Assembly: GCA_030144725.1 (NCBI GenBank)
Contig: JASKMD010000006.1
Coordinates: forward strand, 8,589,256-8,653,255
Direction: 5' to 3'
Source: Haematococcus lacustris
Lineage: Eukaryota > Chlorophyta > Chlorophyceae > Chlamydomonadales > Haematococcaceae
Length of the DNA: 64,000 nt
Part shown: piece by piece, positions 13,601 through 24,104 of the stretch
Layout of the letters: every line of letters starts with the position of its first letter
How positions within the stretch are numbered: position 1 is the stretch's first letter
Made by a program: the position numbers and the translations under genes
Notes under the pieces: model-generated
Seen by the model: only the letters and a program-made list of their open reading frames with translations
Database searches by the model: none
Told to the model about the DNA's origin: nothing

Positions 13601-14441
13601 CACTTTCTGGCACCATGTGCAGAAGTTGCTGGGCATGAGAGGTTCCCTGTCTTCCTCCTATCACCCTCAGTCTGATGGCCAGACTGAGAGGTACAACCGT
13701 GTGTTGGAAGAGATGCTACGTCATTACATCTCTCCCACCCAAGCTGATTGGCCTGACTATCTGTCACTTGCTGAGTTTGCTGTGAACAACTCATGGCAAG
13801 AGTCCATCAAGTCTACACCGTTCCTGGTTAATACCGGACAGTCCCCCATTACCCCTATGCTCCACTCTCTACCTGACAAGGGGCGGTGCCCTGAAGGCCT
13901 GTCCTATGCTACTTGGTGGCAGGAGGCTGTGGCTAAGGCCAAGCTATGCATGCAGGCTGCTCAGCAACGTCAAGCTGCCTATGCCAACCAGGACCGTCGA
14001 GATGTGCATTACAAGGTGGGTCAAATGGTCCTGCTCAGCACTAAGAACATGAGGTTGAAGCCAGGCAAAGCACGTAAGCTGCTGCCACGTTTTGTGGGCC
14101 CCTTCAAGGTGCTTGACTTGGTTGGCCAGGTTGCAGTGAACCTGCAGCTGCCTGCCTCCATGTCACGTCTTCACCCTGTATTCCATGTGTCACTCATCAA
14201 ACCCTACACTGGCACTGATGTGGGCTTCATGCCTCCGCCTGTTGAGTGGCTTGATGAGGAGCCTGTGTACTATGTTGAGCGTCTGCTGGACCACAGACAT
14301 GTGCATGCAGGAAAGGCCAAGGAGTACCTGGTGCAGTGGGAAGGCTATGATGCCGACCACAACACCTGGGAGCCACGTTCCAACTTGGTTGGCTGTGACA
14401 AGATCCTGGCTGAGTACAATGCAGCTCACAACCTGAAGTAA
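10686..14441 (+). CDS. pol: Pol polyprotein with chromodomain, element 2
   Basis: Open in the gag frame from the codon after TAG to TAA at 14439. Numbering from 10740: protease DTGA (36-39); RT with LDYRQLNK and catalytic YLDD (402-405); RNase H with DAS (about 555); integrase with an HHCC zinc region (about 811-858) and a D886/D947/E983 triad at exact DD35E spacing; C-terminal chromodomain (about 1177-1233, with YLVQWEGY and NTWEP). The chromodomain reads histone marks and steers integration in chromoviruses. The first in-frame ATG (10911) lies after the protease aspartate, so a functional Pol must be made as a Gag-Pol fusion. Readthrough of the TAG is inferred. Confidence 0.95.
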   Translation, partial: EFAQPVNQNCAEYSEACIVCEPAHVLTAAHADGESLHFAFAGHLNEHPARVLCDTGATHSFVSASFVAAHAVPVHMLKNMQEWHAANNTVLSCSQFVKAELRLPGVTVPCQLNVMPSLLPDFDVLLGNDWLNEHEAVMSYQDKTLSLACDKSEPVVLPCPSAGVSGQSAVSNPASFLVNALRAKPPLASAKVAARWLRKGGTGVLALITVDNSSTPDPAPAEPDLPPGVSQALNALLDEYADVFAPITSLPPERPVGHAIPLVPDARPSVVPQYRMSQEEHAELKKQVQDLLAKGMIEPSSSPFAAPILFVKKKSGELRMCLDYRQLNKITIRDQYPLPRIDDLFDKLSGCTVFSSLDLQAGYNQIRITPEDVPKTAFRTPDGHYQFKVLSFGLCNAPATFQRVMNDAFAPVLNQCALVYLDDILVMSKSVDEHLKHLRKVFDLLRLNKLFAKQSKCEFMRSTLKFLGHVIFAGAIAVDPEKIKSISSWPVPQSLQQLQSFLGAANFVRKFVHNFSVLAAPLTDLCGKAGDSFLWHNWPADELKAFASLKAAVAQVPMLRLPDHTQPFQVYCDASLQGVGAVLMQDGYPLAYLSKKLSSAERNYTTGEQELLALITACKEWRCYLEGVPFTLFTDHKPLTALPTQKVLSRRQARWMEFLSRFTFDLQYLPGDANPADPLSRIPAGPQDCAMVCVVTTRRQAKQSLERGEVRVAQALPQVPPVGTPSHAPTAVDALAPRPTVSDNPVAAHHSRLPELEAPSAADTSVHYPAAPAHPLELADHLVHGYRLDPAFTAEADLSGMYMDDHGLWRRTGKGTVMVPNDPELREYILHEMHDAAYAGHVGITKTLERLSRVFYWDTMRADVRHYVTTCDACQRDKSSTLKPGGLLNPLSIPDYRWESVSMDLITKLPSASHGFDAICVFVDRLSKMVHFVPCKESMNAKGFARLFVDNVFKLHGLPKDMVSDRGPHFHNTFWHHVQKLLGMRGSLSSSYHPQSDGQTERYNRVLEEMLRHYISPTQADWPDYLSLAEFAVNNSWQESIKSTPFLVNTGQSPITPMLHSLPDKGRCPEGLSYATWWQEAVAKAKLCMQAAQQRQAAYANQDRRDVHYKVGQMVLLSTKNMRLKPGKARKLLPRFVGPFKVLDLVGQVAVNLQLPASMSRLHPVFHVSLIKPYTGTDVGFMPPPVEWLDEEPVYYVERLLDHRHVHAGKAKEYLVQWEGYDADHNTWEPRSNLVGCDKILAEYNAAHNLK

Positions 14442-14679
14442 GTCCTAGGCCATGCATGCTGGTATGCTGCTGGACTATGGCATTCTCAGCATGCTTGTAC
14501 CTCTGGTCAGCTGCTACCTGTGTGGTTATGGTTTCCCTGTGTCTAGTCGGCACGATGGTCTTTGACCGCTCCCTAAGCTATGACCTGGTGCGCCCTTTGG
14601 GTTGCCCAGTAGCTAAATCAGCATGCTGTAGGCAATGCGAGTCACGTGGTTTTACCCGTGGCGGAACGGAAGCCCCTTT

Positions 14680-14692
14680 GGAGGGGGAGGAA
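14680..14692 (+). other. polypurine tract, element 2
   Basis: GGAGGGGGAGGAA directly precedes the 3' LTR. It primes plus-strand DNA synthesis. Element 1 has the same tract. Confidence 0.9.
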
Positions 14693-14992
14693 TGTAAAGT
14701 GCGCACCTCTGGAAGAGATTGCCGCTTCGCGTCGTCTGGGCTGTCTCGTGAATGCGAGCCGTCGCGGGACGCGGGTTACACGTGTAGTGTGAGATTTGGC
14801 AGGTTAAAGACTAGCGACATTGCGTTCGCAAGTACAACTGGTTCGATCCCAGGGAGCCCCGTTCTAAGCTCTAGCCATTCTCGCAACACACCGCTGTAAC
14901 CCAACACCCTAGTCGGAAGTCACCGCCTCGACTGGACCGGCCTTCGAGCTTGTGTCAAAAGGTCATCTGACGTTGCGTCCCCGCACGTTACA
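14693..14992 (+). repeat. element 2 3' LTR
   Basis: 300 bp, followed by the second GCACC. The tRNA-like module is at 14798-14865 with C at 14838, giving the better paired T-stem. Confidence 0.97.
14798..14865 (+). promoter_or_regulatory. tRNA-like module in element 2 3' LTR
   Basis: Same motifs as 8821-8888. The T-arm reads CTGG, TTCGATC, CCAG with four Watson-Crick pairs. Confidence 0.6.
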
Positions 14993-14997
14993 GCACC

Positions 14998-17900
14998 CAC
15001 ACTCAGGTGACCAGAGTGCTGCTGGCCAGTGTGCTGCCACAAGGCCACCTGGATCCACCCACTCCCTGCCCCGCCCACCTGCTGCTGTTCTTGCTGCTGT
15101 GTCCAAAGCCAATCCAAAGGCTCTTGTGACAGCAAAGCAAGCAGCCAGATGGCTGCGTAAAGGTGGCTCAGCTATGGTAGCTATGGTGTCTCTAGAAGAC
15201 CTTGCCTTACCAATAGACGCTGTGTCCCATGCACAGAGGCAGCACCTGCAGGAATTGCTTGATGAATACTCTGATATATTCCAACCTATCACAGGACTCC
15301 CGCCAGAGCGTGCAGTAGGGCACTCCATCCCCTTGCAGCCTGATGGCAAGCCTCCAGCTAGGCCCAGCTATAGGATGTCCAAACCTGAGCAAGATGAACT
15401 GCGTAAACAGATCACTGACCTGCTAGCTAAGGGCCTGATAGAGCCTAGCTCATCACCCTATGCTGCACCTGTGCTGTTTGTCCAGAAGAAATCAGGTGAG
15501 CTGCGCATGTGCATTGACTACCGCCAGCTAAATAAAATTACCATTAGGGACCAGTATCCTTTGCCACGCATTGATGATCTGTTTGATCAGCTAGCAGGAA
15601 AAACTGTGTTCTCCTCCCTTGATCTGCAGGCTGGTTACCACCAGATCCGCACCCCGGCTGAGGATGTCCCTAAGACCGCGTTCAGGACTCCCATGGGACA
15701 CTACCAATTCAAGGTACTGTGTTTTGGCCTGACAAATGCTCCTGCCACGTTTCAACGTGTAATGAATGAAGCATTTGCTGAGGTGATCAATGACTGTGCA
15801 CTCGTGTACCTTGATGACATCCTAGTGATGTCCAAGGACAGTGAGGAGCACCTAGTCCACCTTAGGCGTGTGTTTGACTTACTGCGTAAAAATAAATTTT
15901 ATGCTAAGCTATCTAAATGTGAATTTATGCAGAGAACATTAAAGTTCCTGGGCCATATTATTAGTGCTCATGGCATCTCTGTTGACCCGTGTAAAGTTAC
16001 TGCAATATCTGAATGGCCAGTACCTACTAGCCTCAAAACTCTGCAGTCTTTCCTGGGCGCTGCTAACTATGTACGAAAATTTGTACATAATTTTAGCACT
16101 ATTGCTGCACCCCTCACTAACCTGACTGGCCCCAACAAGGAGTCCTTCCCTTGAAAGGCATGGCCTCAGGCTGAGCTGGATGCGTTCAATGCTCTGAAGC
16201 AGGCCATTTCTAATGTGCCTATGCTCAAGCTTCCTGATCACAGCAAGCCGTTTCAGGTGCACTGCGATGCGTCCCTTGAGGGCATCGGTGCAGTCCTGAT
16301 GCAGGATGGCTACCCATTGGCGTATTACTCCAGGAAATTAATTCCTGCTGAGATTAATTACACCACGGGCGAACAGGAATTGCTGGCATTGGTATCTGCT
16401 TGCCAACAGTGGCGATGCTACCTGGAAGGGGTACCATTCACACTGTACACAGATCACAAGCCGCTCATCTCTCTGCCTACTCAAACTATACTCTCACGCA
16501 GGCAGACTAGATGGATGGAATTCCTGGCCCGCTTCTCATATACCATTGAATATCTACCTGGTATATCTAATCCTGCTGACCCATTGTCACGCATTCCAGC
16601 AGCCCCATTGCAGACCATTAAGGGCTCTGGTGCAGATAATGTGCGTAGTATTCTAGTGACGACTAGAAGCCAGCGTCGTTCTCAGGAGGGGGAGGAAACT
16701 TGTGCTGAGGCGCAGAAAAACAGTGCTGGTGCTGCCGCTGCGCCACCCACACAACCACCACCAAGCCAAGGTGCTGGTGCTGCCGTCAGGCCACCCACTA
16801 AGCGTGTCACTTGGGCTGCTGATATACCAGCAGATGGAGAACCCAGTGCACCCAAACCACCAGGTCCTCTGTCAAACCCGCATGAGTGGTTGGTCAGAGC
16901 TTATGCTGCTGATTCCAACTTCACCAAGCGTAGGAAGACAAAGAACTTTTACCTGGATGAACATGGCTTATGGAGACATCAAAAGAGACGTACAGTCATT
17001 GTGCCCCGTGACAAACAGCTACGAGAGCATATCCTGCATGAGATGCATGATGCTAAGTATGCTGGCCACGTTGGGATCACTAAGACATTGGAACGTGTCA
17101 TGCGTGTGTTCTGGTGGAAACACTTACGCACTGATGTGCGTCACTATGTAACAACATGTGATGCATGCCAGAGAAACAAGTCGGTTACAGCTAAGCCATG
17201 GGGGTTCCTTCATCCTCTGTCTATACCTGGATACCGCTGGGAAGTCATGCACATGGACTTCATAACCAAACTACCGTCCGGATCACATGGATATGATTCC
17301 ATCTGTGTATTCGTTGACAGGCTCTCCAAAATGGTGCACCTAGTACCATGTAAGGAAAGCATGGACGCTCCTGAGTTTGCACAACTCTTCATTGATTCGG
17401 TATTTGTCCATCATGGGCTACCATCTGAAGTTGTGAGTGATCGGGGCTCCCTATTCGTGAGCAAGTTCTGGCAAGCTGTATGCAAGCTAATGGGCATGAA
17501 ACATTCTCTCACCTCCAGCTATCACCCCCAGTCAAATGGGCAGGTTGAGCGGTACAACAAAGTGTTGGAAGAGATGCTCCGGCATTATATCTCTCCCACT
17601 CAACGAGATTGGCCTAAACACCTCTCGTTCGCCGAGTTTGCAATTAATAACTCATGGCAAGAAAGCATTAAGTCTACACCTTTCCTGATTAACTATGGAC
17701 AGTCCCCAGTGACACCGGTGACCCATGAGTTACCTCGGTTGCCACCTCCCATGGCCCAGTTCTTCTCTGATGGCTGGGAAAAGGGTGTTCAAGAAGCCAG
17801 GAGATGTATGAAACTAGCACAAAGTCGGCAGTCAAATGATGCTAATCCACACAGGAAATCCGCGGACAGTATGTTCCAAGTGGGTGACCGTGTGCTGCTT

Positions 17901-18305
17901 AGTACCATGAACCTGCGTAACATGGTGGGCAAAGCCAGAAAGCTGCTGCCACGGTATGTGGGGCCTTTCAGGATTGAGGCTCATGTGGGTAGAGACGCTG
18001 TAAAGCTGACCTTGCCACCAGCCATGTCCAGGATCCATCCTGTCTTCCATGTGTCATTGCTAAGACCCTATGAGGGCAATTTTGGTCGTCTACCCCCCAC
18101 TGAGCTGGGCTGGTTGGATGATTCCCCACAGTATGAAGTAGAGCGCATTGTGAATCACCGGCATGTGCGTGCAGGTAAAGCAAAGGAGTACCTCGTCAAG
18201 TGGAAGGGTTATGATGACTCTGACAACACCTGGGAGCCTGCCAGCAATTTAGCAAATGCCCCTGACTGCGTGAACTTGTATAAGGCTCAGCATGGCTTGC
18301 TGTGA
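14998..18305 (+). pseudogene. pol: pol 3' segment of element 1 (RT, RNase H, integrase, chromodomain)
   Basis: Continues the element 1 pol frame after the insertion. RT with LDLQAGYHQI and YLDD (15807-15818); RNase H (about 16240-16480, with HCDASLEG); integrase with a zinc region (about 17030-17180) and DD35E catalytic residues (MDF, SDRG, QVERY); chromodomain at the end ([24 protein letters not shown]). An in-frame TGA at 16152-16154 lies between RT and RNase H. The aligned codon in element 2 is a TGG Trp, so this is probably a one-base nonsense mutation. Otherwise the frame is intact to TGA at 18303. With the insertion, this copy cannot make a full Pol. Confidence 0.93.
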
Positions 18306-18575
18306 ATTAAATGTGGGACATGGGCTCCATGTGGTCAATGCTGGTTGCTTTGCTGCATGCTATGTGCCTTGATGTGCTATGGGTCCAGTTGCTCATGTGA
18401 GCCTGGCTTGTCTTTTACCCAGCGTCCACTGACTCTGTCAGTCTGGGCTGAGGGGTCCATGGTGACCATAAACTCCTGAGAGCGACCTGCGTCCGGATGG
18501 GCAGGAGTTCCAAACTAGCGGTCATGAACTGCGAGTCCATGCCATGATGGCCTATGGGCGGAACGGCCATCCCAT

Positions 18576-18589
18576 AGGAGGGGGAGGAA
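18576..18589 (+). other. polypurine tract, element 1
   Basis: AGGAGGGGGAGGAA ends at the base before the 3' LTR. Confidence 0.9.
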
Positions 18590-18825
18590 TGTAGCGTTCC
18601 GATTCTGCACTAAGCGGATCGGCGCTAGTGTCACTGCTGAAGTGTGATACAGGCAGGTTAAGTGGTGGGCTGTACTGCTGCCCACCATTCGGGTTCGATC
18701 CCCGGAGGCCGTTCTATGTCTTAGCCTGGTTGCGCTGCAGCAGTCTGACACCTGTAACTGCGGTTAGCGTTGCATGGCGCTCACACACTGAAAAGATTTA
18801 AGGCGCATTCTTTCTGAACGCTACA
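18590..18825 (+). repeat. element 1 3' LTR
   Basis: 236 bp, identical to the 5' LTR except G at 18692. It is followed directly by GTGTG units. Confidence 0.97.
18652..18716 (+). promoter_or_regulatory. tRNA-like module in element 1 3' LTR
   Basis: Same as 6233-6297 but with an intact GGTTCGATCCC B box. The T-arm stem TCGGG/CCCGG pairs fully, with one G.U. Confidence 0.6.
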
Positions 18826-19316
18826 GTGTGGTGTGGTGTGGTGTGGTGTGGTGTGGTGTGGTGTGGTGTGGTGTGGTGTGGTGTGGTGTGGTGTGGTGTG
18901 GTGTGGTGTGGTGTGGTGTGGTGTGGTGTGGTGTGGTGTGGTGTGGTGTGGTGTGGTGTGGTGTGGTGTGGTGTGGTGTGGTGTGGTGTGGTGTGGTGTG
19001 GTGTGGTGTGGTGTGGTGTGGTGTGGTGTGGTGTGGTGTGGTGTGGTGTGGTGTGGTGTGGTGTGGTGTGGTGTGGTGTGGTGTGGTGTGGTGTGGTGTG
19101 GTGTGGTGTGGTGTGGTGTGGTGTGGTGTGGTGTGGTGTGGTGTGGTGTGGTGTGGTGTGGTGTGGTGTGGTGTGGTGTGGTGTGGTGTGGTGTGGTGTG
19201 GTGTGGTGTGGTGTGGTGTGGTGTGGTGTGGTGTGGTGTGGTGTGGTGTGGTGTGGTGTGGTGTGGTGTGGTGTGGTGTGGTGTGGTGTGGTGTGGTGTG
19301 GTGTGGTGTGGTGTGG
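18826..19316. repeat. (GTGTG)n satellite, right half
   Basis: About 98 GTGTG units in the same orientation as 5341-6170. The array decays into GTTGTTGGTGTT-like sequence to about 19370. Confidence 0.97.
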
Positions 19317-20405
19317 TGGTCTTGTTGGTGTTGTTGGTGTTATTGTTGGTGTGGTGTTGTTGTCACTTGTCACCTTATGTGGGGTGTTGCAAGGCGTTAG
19401 TGCCGTATGGAGGTGCCGCGGGGGGAAATAACATGGCATCATGCATGAACAACAACGGTGGGGGAGTATTAGGCAGTAGTAAGTAACTCACCAGCTTAGT
19501 ATGCGTGGTTTGAAGCTGTGGTATCCTTGTTAACCTTTGGTTTTGGATATCCTTGATGACCTTTGGTTCTCGTGGTTGTGGTGCACCAAATCGTATCCTG
19601 AGTGTTGCATTGGGTTGACAGATATTAAAGAGGGACGTGTGCAAAGTTTCAGGTCAAAACTCCCGCGGCAACCACGCGTTTCCATCCCGTTTCATGTCTT
19701 TCATTCCTTTCATGAAATTTCACAAATTTCATGATGAAATGATGAATGAAAGAAATGAAAGAACGCAAAGTCACAACCCTGGTGCACATGCCTGCAGGCA
19801 TGGGCTTGTCCTCCAAATCCCACCCCTACAAATGGCTGCTGCAACACTGTTGCAACACACACCTTTGACCTTCGACACTGCTGCTCCTACGCCCCTCACG
19901 CTCTTCGTGACGTATGCAGGTCCGTAGTGCAGGTTTTTATTGAAGTGCAGGGGTGGCAGATGCTGCATCTGAGATGCGTGGGTGCTGCGTTAAACAAGCA
20001 ATGAACAGTTACCAGAATGGCTACACTCAAGCTGGCTTGTATGCTGAGTGGGGGGCGGACACCAGTTGTGAGGGCGCGGAGGAGTGACCTAAAGTGGTTC
20101 ACGATTGAGTTGTGTAGACCCATCTACATGCATGTCGTCATAGAGCGAGTTGCCAGCACCCAAGTTATTGATGGTCAGGATTGTGCAGCCAAACCAGGTA
20201 CCAGGTACGCGGCATGCTGGACCAGCTTGTGATTGGTGAAGCCATGCAAAGGGGTGAGAGATCTAGCTCGCAGCTCACGGACTCATTTCTGCGATACCTT
20301 GCTGACTCGCTCGCTTGCGTTTGCGATCAGTTTGCAGGGCAAGAGAGATCTCAGGGTTTGGTTAATCGAGCAAAAAGGTTGTGTCGGGCGTCTGGAAGTG
20401 AAAGC
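19317..20405. other. no recognised gene
   Basis: Upstream region of the zinc-finger gene. It contains an AT-rich patch with repeated TTTCATG/GAAATGA motifs at 19690-19765 that can fold on themselves. No coding exon is recognised. Confidence 0.5.
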
Positions 20406-21654
20406 ATGGCCGGGATGTCCCAGATGCCTTTCTTTATGCAAGGGCCGCCACAAGGTAAGAAGCCGCTTAGGTGCCCGCGTGAGGCCTTGTCAAGCAAGAC
20501 TGGACCCGGCTGTTTTTCTGCGCTTGCCATGGAATTGCCCAGCCGCAGAGCGTGTTACAATTGTCAAAAACCCTGGCGTTGCCTCGCAGCACCGCCCCCT
20601 CACAGCCATCTTGTGTGTGGGGGCTGCCAAACGCTGTTAATGTACCCTCAAGGTGCAGCGAACGTGCGATGCTCGAGATGTCAGCACATCACTCCTGCCC
20701 CGCCTACCGCGGGGGCCGAGACAGCGCAGCTTGTCTGCAACGGCTGCCGCGTGCTGCTCTCTTACCCGCGTGGCGCCCAGAGTGTGCAGTGTTCGATGTG
20801 CCACACGGTCACGCAGGTGATCCCAAGTTTGATGGCACTAGCTGCCAGCCGGTGGCACTACTTCCTAGCAAACGTAGCTCAGCCACAGAACTAGACTATT
20901 GAGTATACCGACTGGTGGGCCCCTTACGTCTCCACAGTCCAGGCTCCCCTGCCCCTTCTTACGTGGTAGCGTGCCCATGTGCTTGCCCAGGTGCCGGCAT
21001 ACGGCCACCTGGTTTGCAGTTGCTGCAACATCATGCTCATGTTCCCCATAGGGGCCCAGAGCGTCAAGTGCTCCGTGTGCCACTCCGTCACACCGGTGCC
21101 AGCCAGTCAAACACAGGCTATGGGGGGCGGGCATGGCGGTGGGGGGCCCTCGGGCTTGGCACCAGGCCCGCTGCACAACCGGCCCAACAACACCGTGGTG
21201 GTGGAGAACCCGCCCTCCTTGGATGAGCAGGGCAACCCGGTGCGCCCTGCAGGGCCAGCAGCATCTACCCTATATAGACCTGGCAGCATTCACTGCAGCC
21301 CCAACAGCCATGAGTTGGCAAAGCTCTGCTCTTACCCTCTTCCACCCTTGATGCCCTTCCTCGGCCTCGACCCACCTCAGCTGCCAGGCCCTCAGCTGCC
21401 AGGCCCTCAGGTGCCAGGTTGGGTGCTGGAGCAGAGCACAGCTGGGATTCCGCTGCCCCTCTGATTCTTACCCTGCCTGCAGCTATCAGTGCACGCATTG
21501 AAACTGCAGCCTTCACACGCGGCTGCTGCACTGCCCACACCTCAGCAGCAGTAAGGCGACAGTTGATCACCGCGTGCTGGCCCTGCATGTGTGCTGTGCT
21601 GTGCTGCAGGTCCAGAACATCGCAGTGGGTGTCAAATCAGGCGATGGCAATTAG
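20406..21654 (+). CDS. LSD1/LOL-type zinc-finger protein
   Basis: Four exons with closing phases: 20406-20454, 20590-20816, 20991-21239, 21610-21654 (189 residues, the size of plant LSD1). Introns use GTAAGA, GTGATC and GTGCGC donors with CAG acceptors. Three LSD1 zinc fingers follow one another: [14 protein letters not shown]...[18 protein letters not shown]...CSMC and [14 protein letters not shown]...CSVC. The C-terminus has the family signature [17 protein letters not shown] and, after the last splice, VQNIAVGV. In plants LSD1/LOL proteins are nuclear or cytosolic scaffolds that bind bZIP factors and metacaspases and control oxidative cell death; the algal role is inferred. The start ATG gives a short Met/Pro/Gln leader before the first finger. 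Alternative upstream exons are not excluded. Confidence 0.9.
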
Positions 21655-23074
21655 CCTGGGAGTAGGCAACAGGTGACAGGTCCTGGTGTGCTGCCACAGC
21701 CCCAGCCTGACCGCCAGTGCCTGCAGGCTGGCTGCCAGTGGTAGCAACAACTTGAGCGACAGCAGCTCCAGAGCCAGCAGCGGCGGCAGCAATGGTGCCA
21801 GCTGCAGCAAGCAGGGCGAATGGGTTGACCAGGAGTGTGGGCCAGGCTGGCTGGCCATTGTCCAGCAACGGCAGCATGTACAACTGCTCTCCCTGCTTGG
21901 TCGCCAGCCAGTCTTGGCGTGCTGCCTAAGCTAGTCGAGCGCCAGCCCCGCTAGACTCTGGATGCACTTGGCTTGTCATCAGGCTCAGTGTCACAGCTGT
22001 GTCGGTGCTGCGGCTGGTCTGCCATGGCTGCAGCAGGCTTGGCTTGTGGCTACATGGCTGTATCGTAGGGAATTGAGCCCCCCCTCAGCCAAGCAGGCCT
22101 GCATTGCTGCCTCGATGCAAGCCCTAGCTGCCAGGCCCTGTCCGTTTCACAACTGCTGCTGTGCATTTTATATTGTGTGATGCATGGGTGCTCAGTACTT
22201 GGCTCAGTACTTCGCTTATAGTGGTCCGTGGTCAGAGTGCCTCCTTACTCTGTGACACAAGTGCGGCATGTGCTTTTGCTGCAACTGGCATAGGGAGCTA
22301 GAACTGTGTGCAGCAACTGGTATTTGAAAGCTGGATGATCATACGCCATGAAACCTTACCTCAACTTAGCATGGCATGACGTGACTTGACTTTCATCTGA
22401 CATGCATTGTGTCTTTGACTCAATGACATTGTTGTGTTTTAGCTAGTAGCCTAGTCCAATGACTGGCATTGCTATGGGCAAGCTATGAGCGATGTGCAGT
22501 AGGCGGGGCAGTACATGACAGCAGTGGAGATGCCCTGACTTGAGTGCACGCTTGGTGACGGCACGCCATGATCAGCACACAAGGATTAGCATCTGCGTGC
22601 AAGCTAACAGTACAGGGGCGGAAGGTGCACTCTGTGGAGCCTGACACTGTGAGGTCGTCATACCAGTTGTGCTATTCGCTAGTGACGTGGGGTCAAGGTG
22701 TTTATGTGAGCAGGTCATGCTGGTAGTGCTAAAAGTCGTTGGCAGCCTGGTTAGCCAGTGTTAGTCGTGTAAGCTTCACTGGCCGAGTGCACCGACTGGG
22801 GCCAGCACGACCGCGTATCTGAAGCCGCTTAACTCATGTGCTATGGCAACAGGGCATTACAAGTTTTAATCCCTACAGCCCTCATGCAACACCAAAATAA
22901 AGCATGAGTCGTAATCAAACACAGGCTGCGAGATCATTATTGTAAAGGCTACCGACAGTGTGCCTAATGCGCACTCCATCCAGCCTTCTGGTGTGTGTGC
23001 CTCCAGGCTACTACTAGCAAGAGCCCTACCCTACTCTATGGCTCTTACTCACACACATCCTCAATGTCCGCGGT

Positions 23075-23141
23075 CCTCAATGTCACTGTCCGGGTCCTCC
23101 GGCACTGGCCTAGGCGCGGTTCGTCTTTTTTTCTTAGCCAT
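23075..23141 (-). pseudogene. 5' fragment of a repeated MARKKRR-type ORF
   Basis: On the minus strand ATG (23139-23141) opens MAKKKRRTAPRPVPEDPDSD, close to the start of the ORF at 49409 (MARKKRRT...AVPEDLDFD). The match also includes a TTGTTT just before the ATG. After about 25 codons it meets a stop and the similarity ends, so this is a remnant of a dispersed, probably transposon-borne gene. Confidence 0.6.
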
Positions 23142-23344
23142 AGAAAACAACATCGTCAAACCATCACAAATACTAGGAATTGTCGGTTTTGTTTGTTACC
23201 TTTATATCTACCTATACCTTTCTGCCGGGTCCACCCAGTACCTTGCCCAGCCTTGCCCCCAGCCCTAACAATAGCTATATTAGCCAGCCAACCCTTTGTC
23301 CATCAGCCATGGAAAGCCGGAAAAACAGGGCAGGGCATCACAAC

Positions 23345-23592
23345 TAGAGCGCGACTGGTTAAACTAACTTCCTGATGTTTTGGGTTTAACCACATCTTTA
23401 ACCAATCTTTAACATACCCGTTTTGCTACCCTGGGACTGCTTCTCACTGGCTACTTCTGCCGGCATAGTGTCGCTGGGTGCATTGCCGTGTCGCGACCAG
23501 AACGACAGCCAAAAGGGACTCGTATCGCGACCAAACGGTCAACTTTAACCATCGGTTTAACATTAACCTTTAACCAGTCCGGTCGCGCTCTA
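23345..23592. mobile_element. non-autonomous hAT-like MITE
   Basis: 248 bp with inverted ends TAGAGCGCGAC...TGGTTAAA. The right end has a few extra bases inside the repeat. It is flanked by a perfect 8-bp direct repeat ATCACAAC (23337-23344 and 23593-23600). An 8-bp duplication and a YARNG-type start are typical of hAT transposons. There is no coding capacity; the interior has several TTTAACCA and TCGCGACCA motifs that are sub-terminal repeats. Confidence 0.82.
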
Positions 23593-24104
23593 ATCACAAC
23601 ATCACAAGTCATACCGAACAGAAAATGTTGCGGGTGTAGGAATTATTGGTTTTGTTTGTTTGCATCAGCCATGGAAAGCCGGAAAAAACCACTCCAACAC
23701 ACCTGGGTGCTTCACGCTTCGTGCCTTAACGTACAGGCCCGCTGCGTAGCCAATCACTGTGGCTATGCAACATACGATGCTTCCTGGGCACAGCAGACCA
23801 AGGGCGACAGGCCCAGTGCACCAGCGCGGCTCAATGAATGCGAGATGCCTGGCGCGTGCTGAACAGGTGTCTAAACTATTGCTAGCCGCACAGCTCGCAG
23901 ATGCGTGTACTGAACGGTGCCAGAGATGGCGTAGGTTGTTGACAGCGAGGTCTCCATCCGAAGAAGACCACCCATGGGCACAGACTCTCAGCCGTGAGTA
24001 GGTTCACACTTTGCACTAAGTTGCAGCTGCAGGATTGTACAGGCTAGAGCTTCGCTCACAGTTGTGTGCTCCACACTACATGGTTGCAGTTGTGGCACCA
24101 CCAG

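Larger units (their letters stand above)
8716..14992 (+). mobile_element. Ty3/gypsy chromovirus, element 2 (nested, intact)
   Basis: A complete 6277-bp element: 300-bp LTRs (TGTAAAG...GTTACA), PBS, gag, pol and polypurine tract, with a clean GCACC target duplication. The LTRs differ only at 8861 T / 14838 C (1 in 300). Both reading frames are full length with all catalytic motifs, so this copy could still be active. It is related to element 1 in protein and in PBS and PPT sequence, but its LTRs are unlike those of element 1 outside the tRNA-like module. It therefore represents a sister family, not a second copy. Confidence 0.97.
6171..18825 (+). mobile_element. Ty3/gypsy chromovirus, element 1 (outer, interrupted)
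   Basis: This is an LTR retrotransposon with 236-bp LTRs starting TGTAGCG and ending GCTACA, a PBS just after the 5' LTR, gag, pol (protease, RT, RNase H, integrase, chromodomain) and a polypurine tract just before the 3' LTR. It is flanked by GTGTG on both sides, compatible with a 5-bp target duplication, although the target is itself a GTGTG repeat. Without the inserted element 2 and its target duplication it would be about 6.37 kb. The LTRs differ at one base (6273 T, 18692 G), so insertion was recent. It is not autonomous now: pol is split by element 2 and also has an in-frame TGA at 16152. Confidence 0.96.
21655..24104. other. intergenic region with repeats
   Basis: No host gene is recognised. 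A fragment of the MARKKRR-type ORF lies at 23075-23141, minus strand. A hAT-like MITE is at 23345-23592. AGGAATTNTNGGTTTTGTTTGTT and CCATGGAAAGCCGGAAAAA each occur on both sides of the MITE (23174/23638 and 23308/23670), so a local duplication or dispersed repeat surrounds it. The 5' exon(s) and transit peptide of the next gene may lie at 23760-24100, possibly including 23836-23869, but cannot be fixed. Confidence 0.5.
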
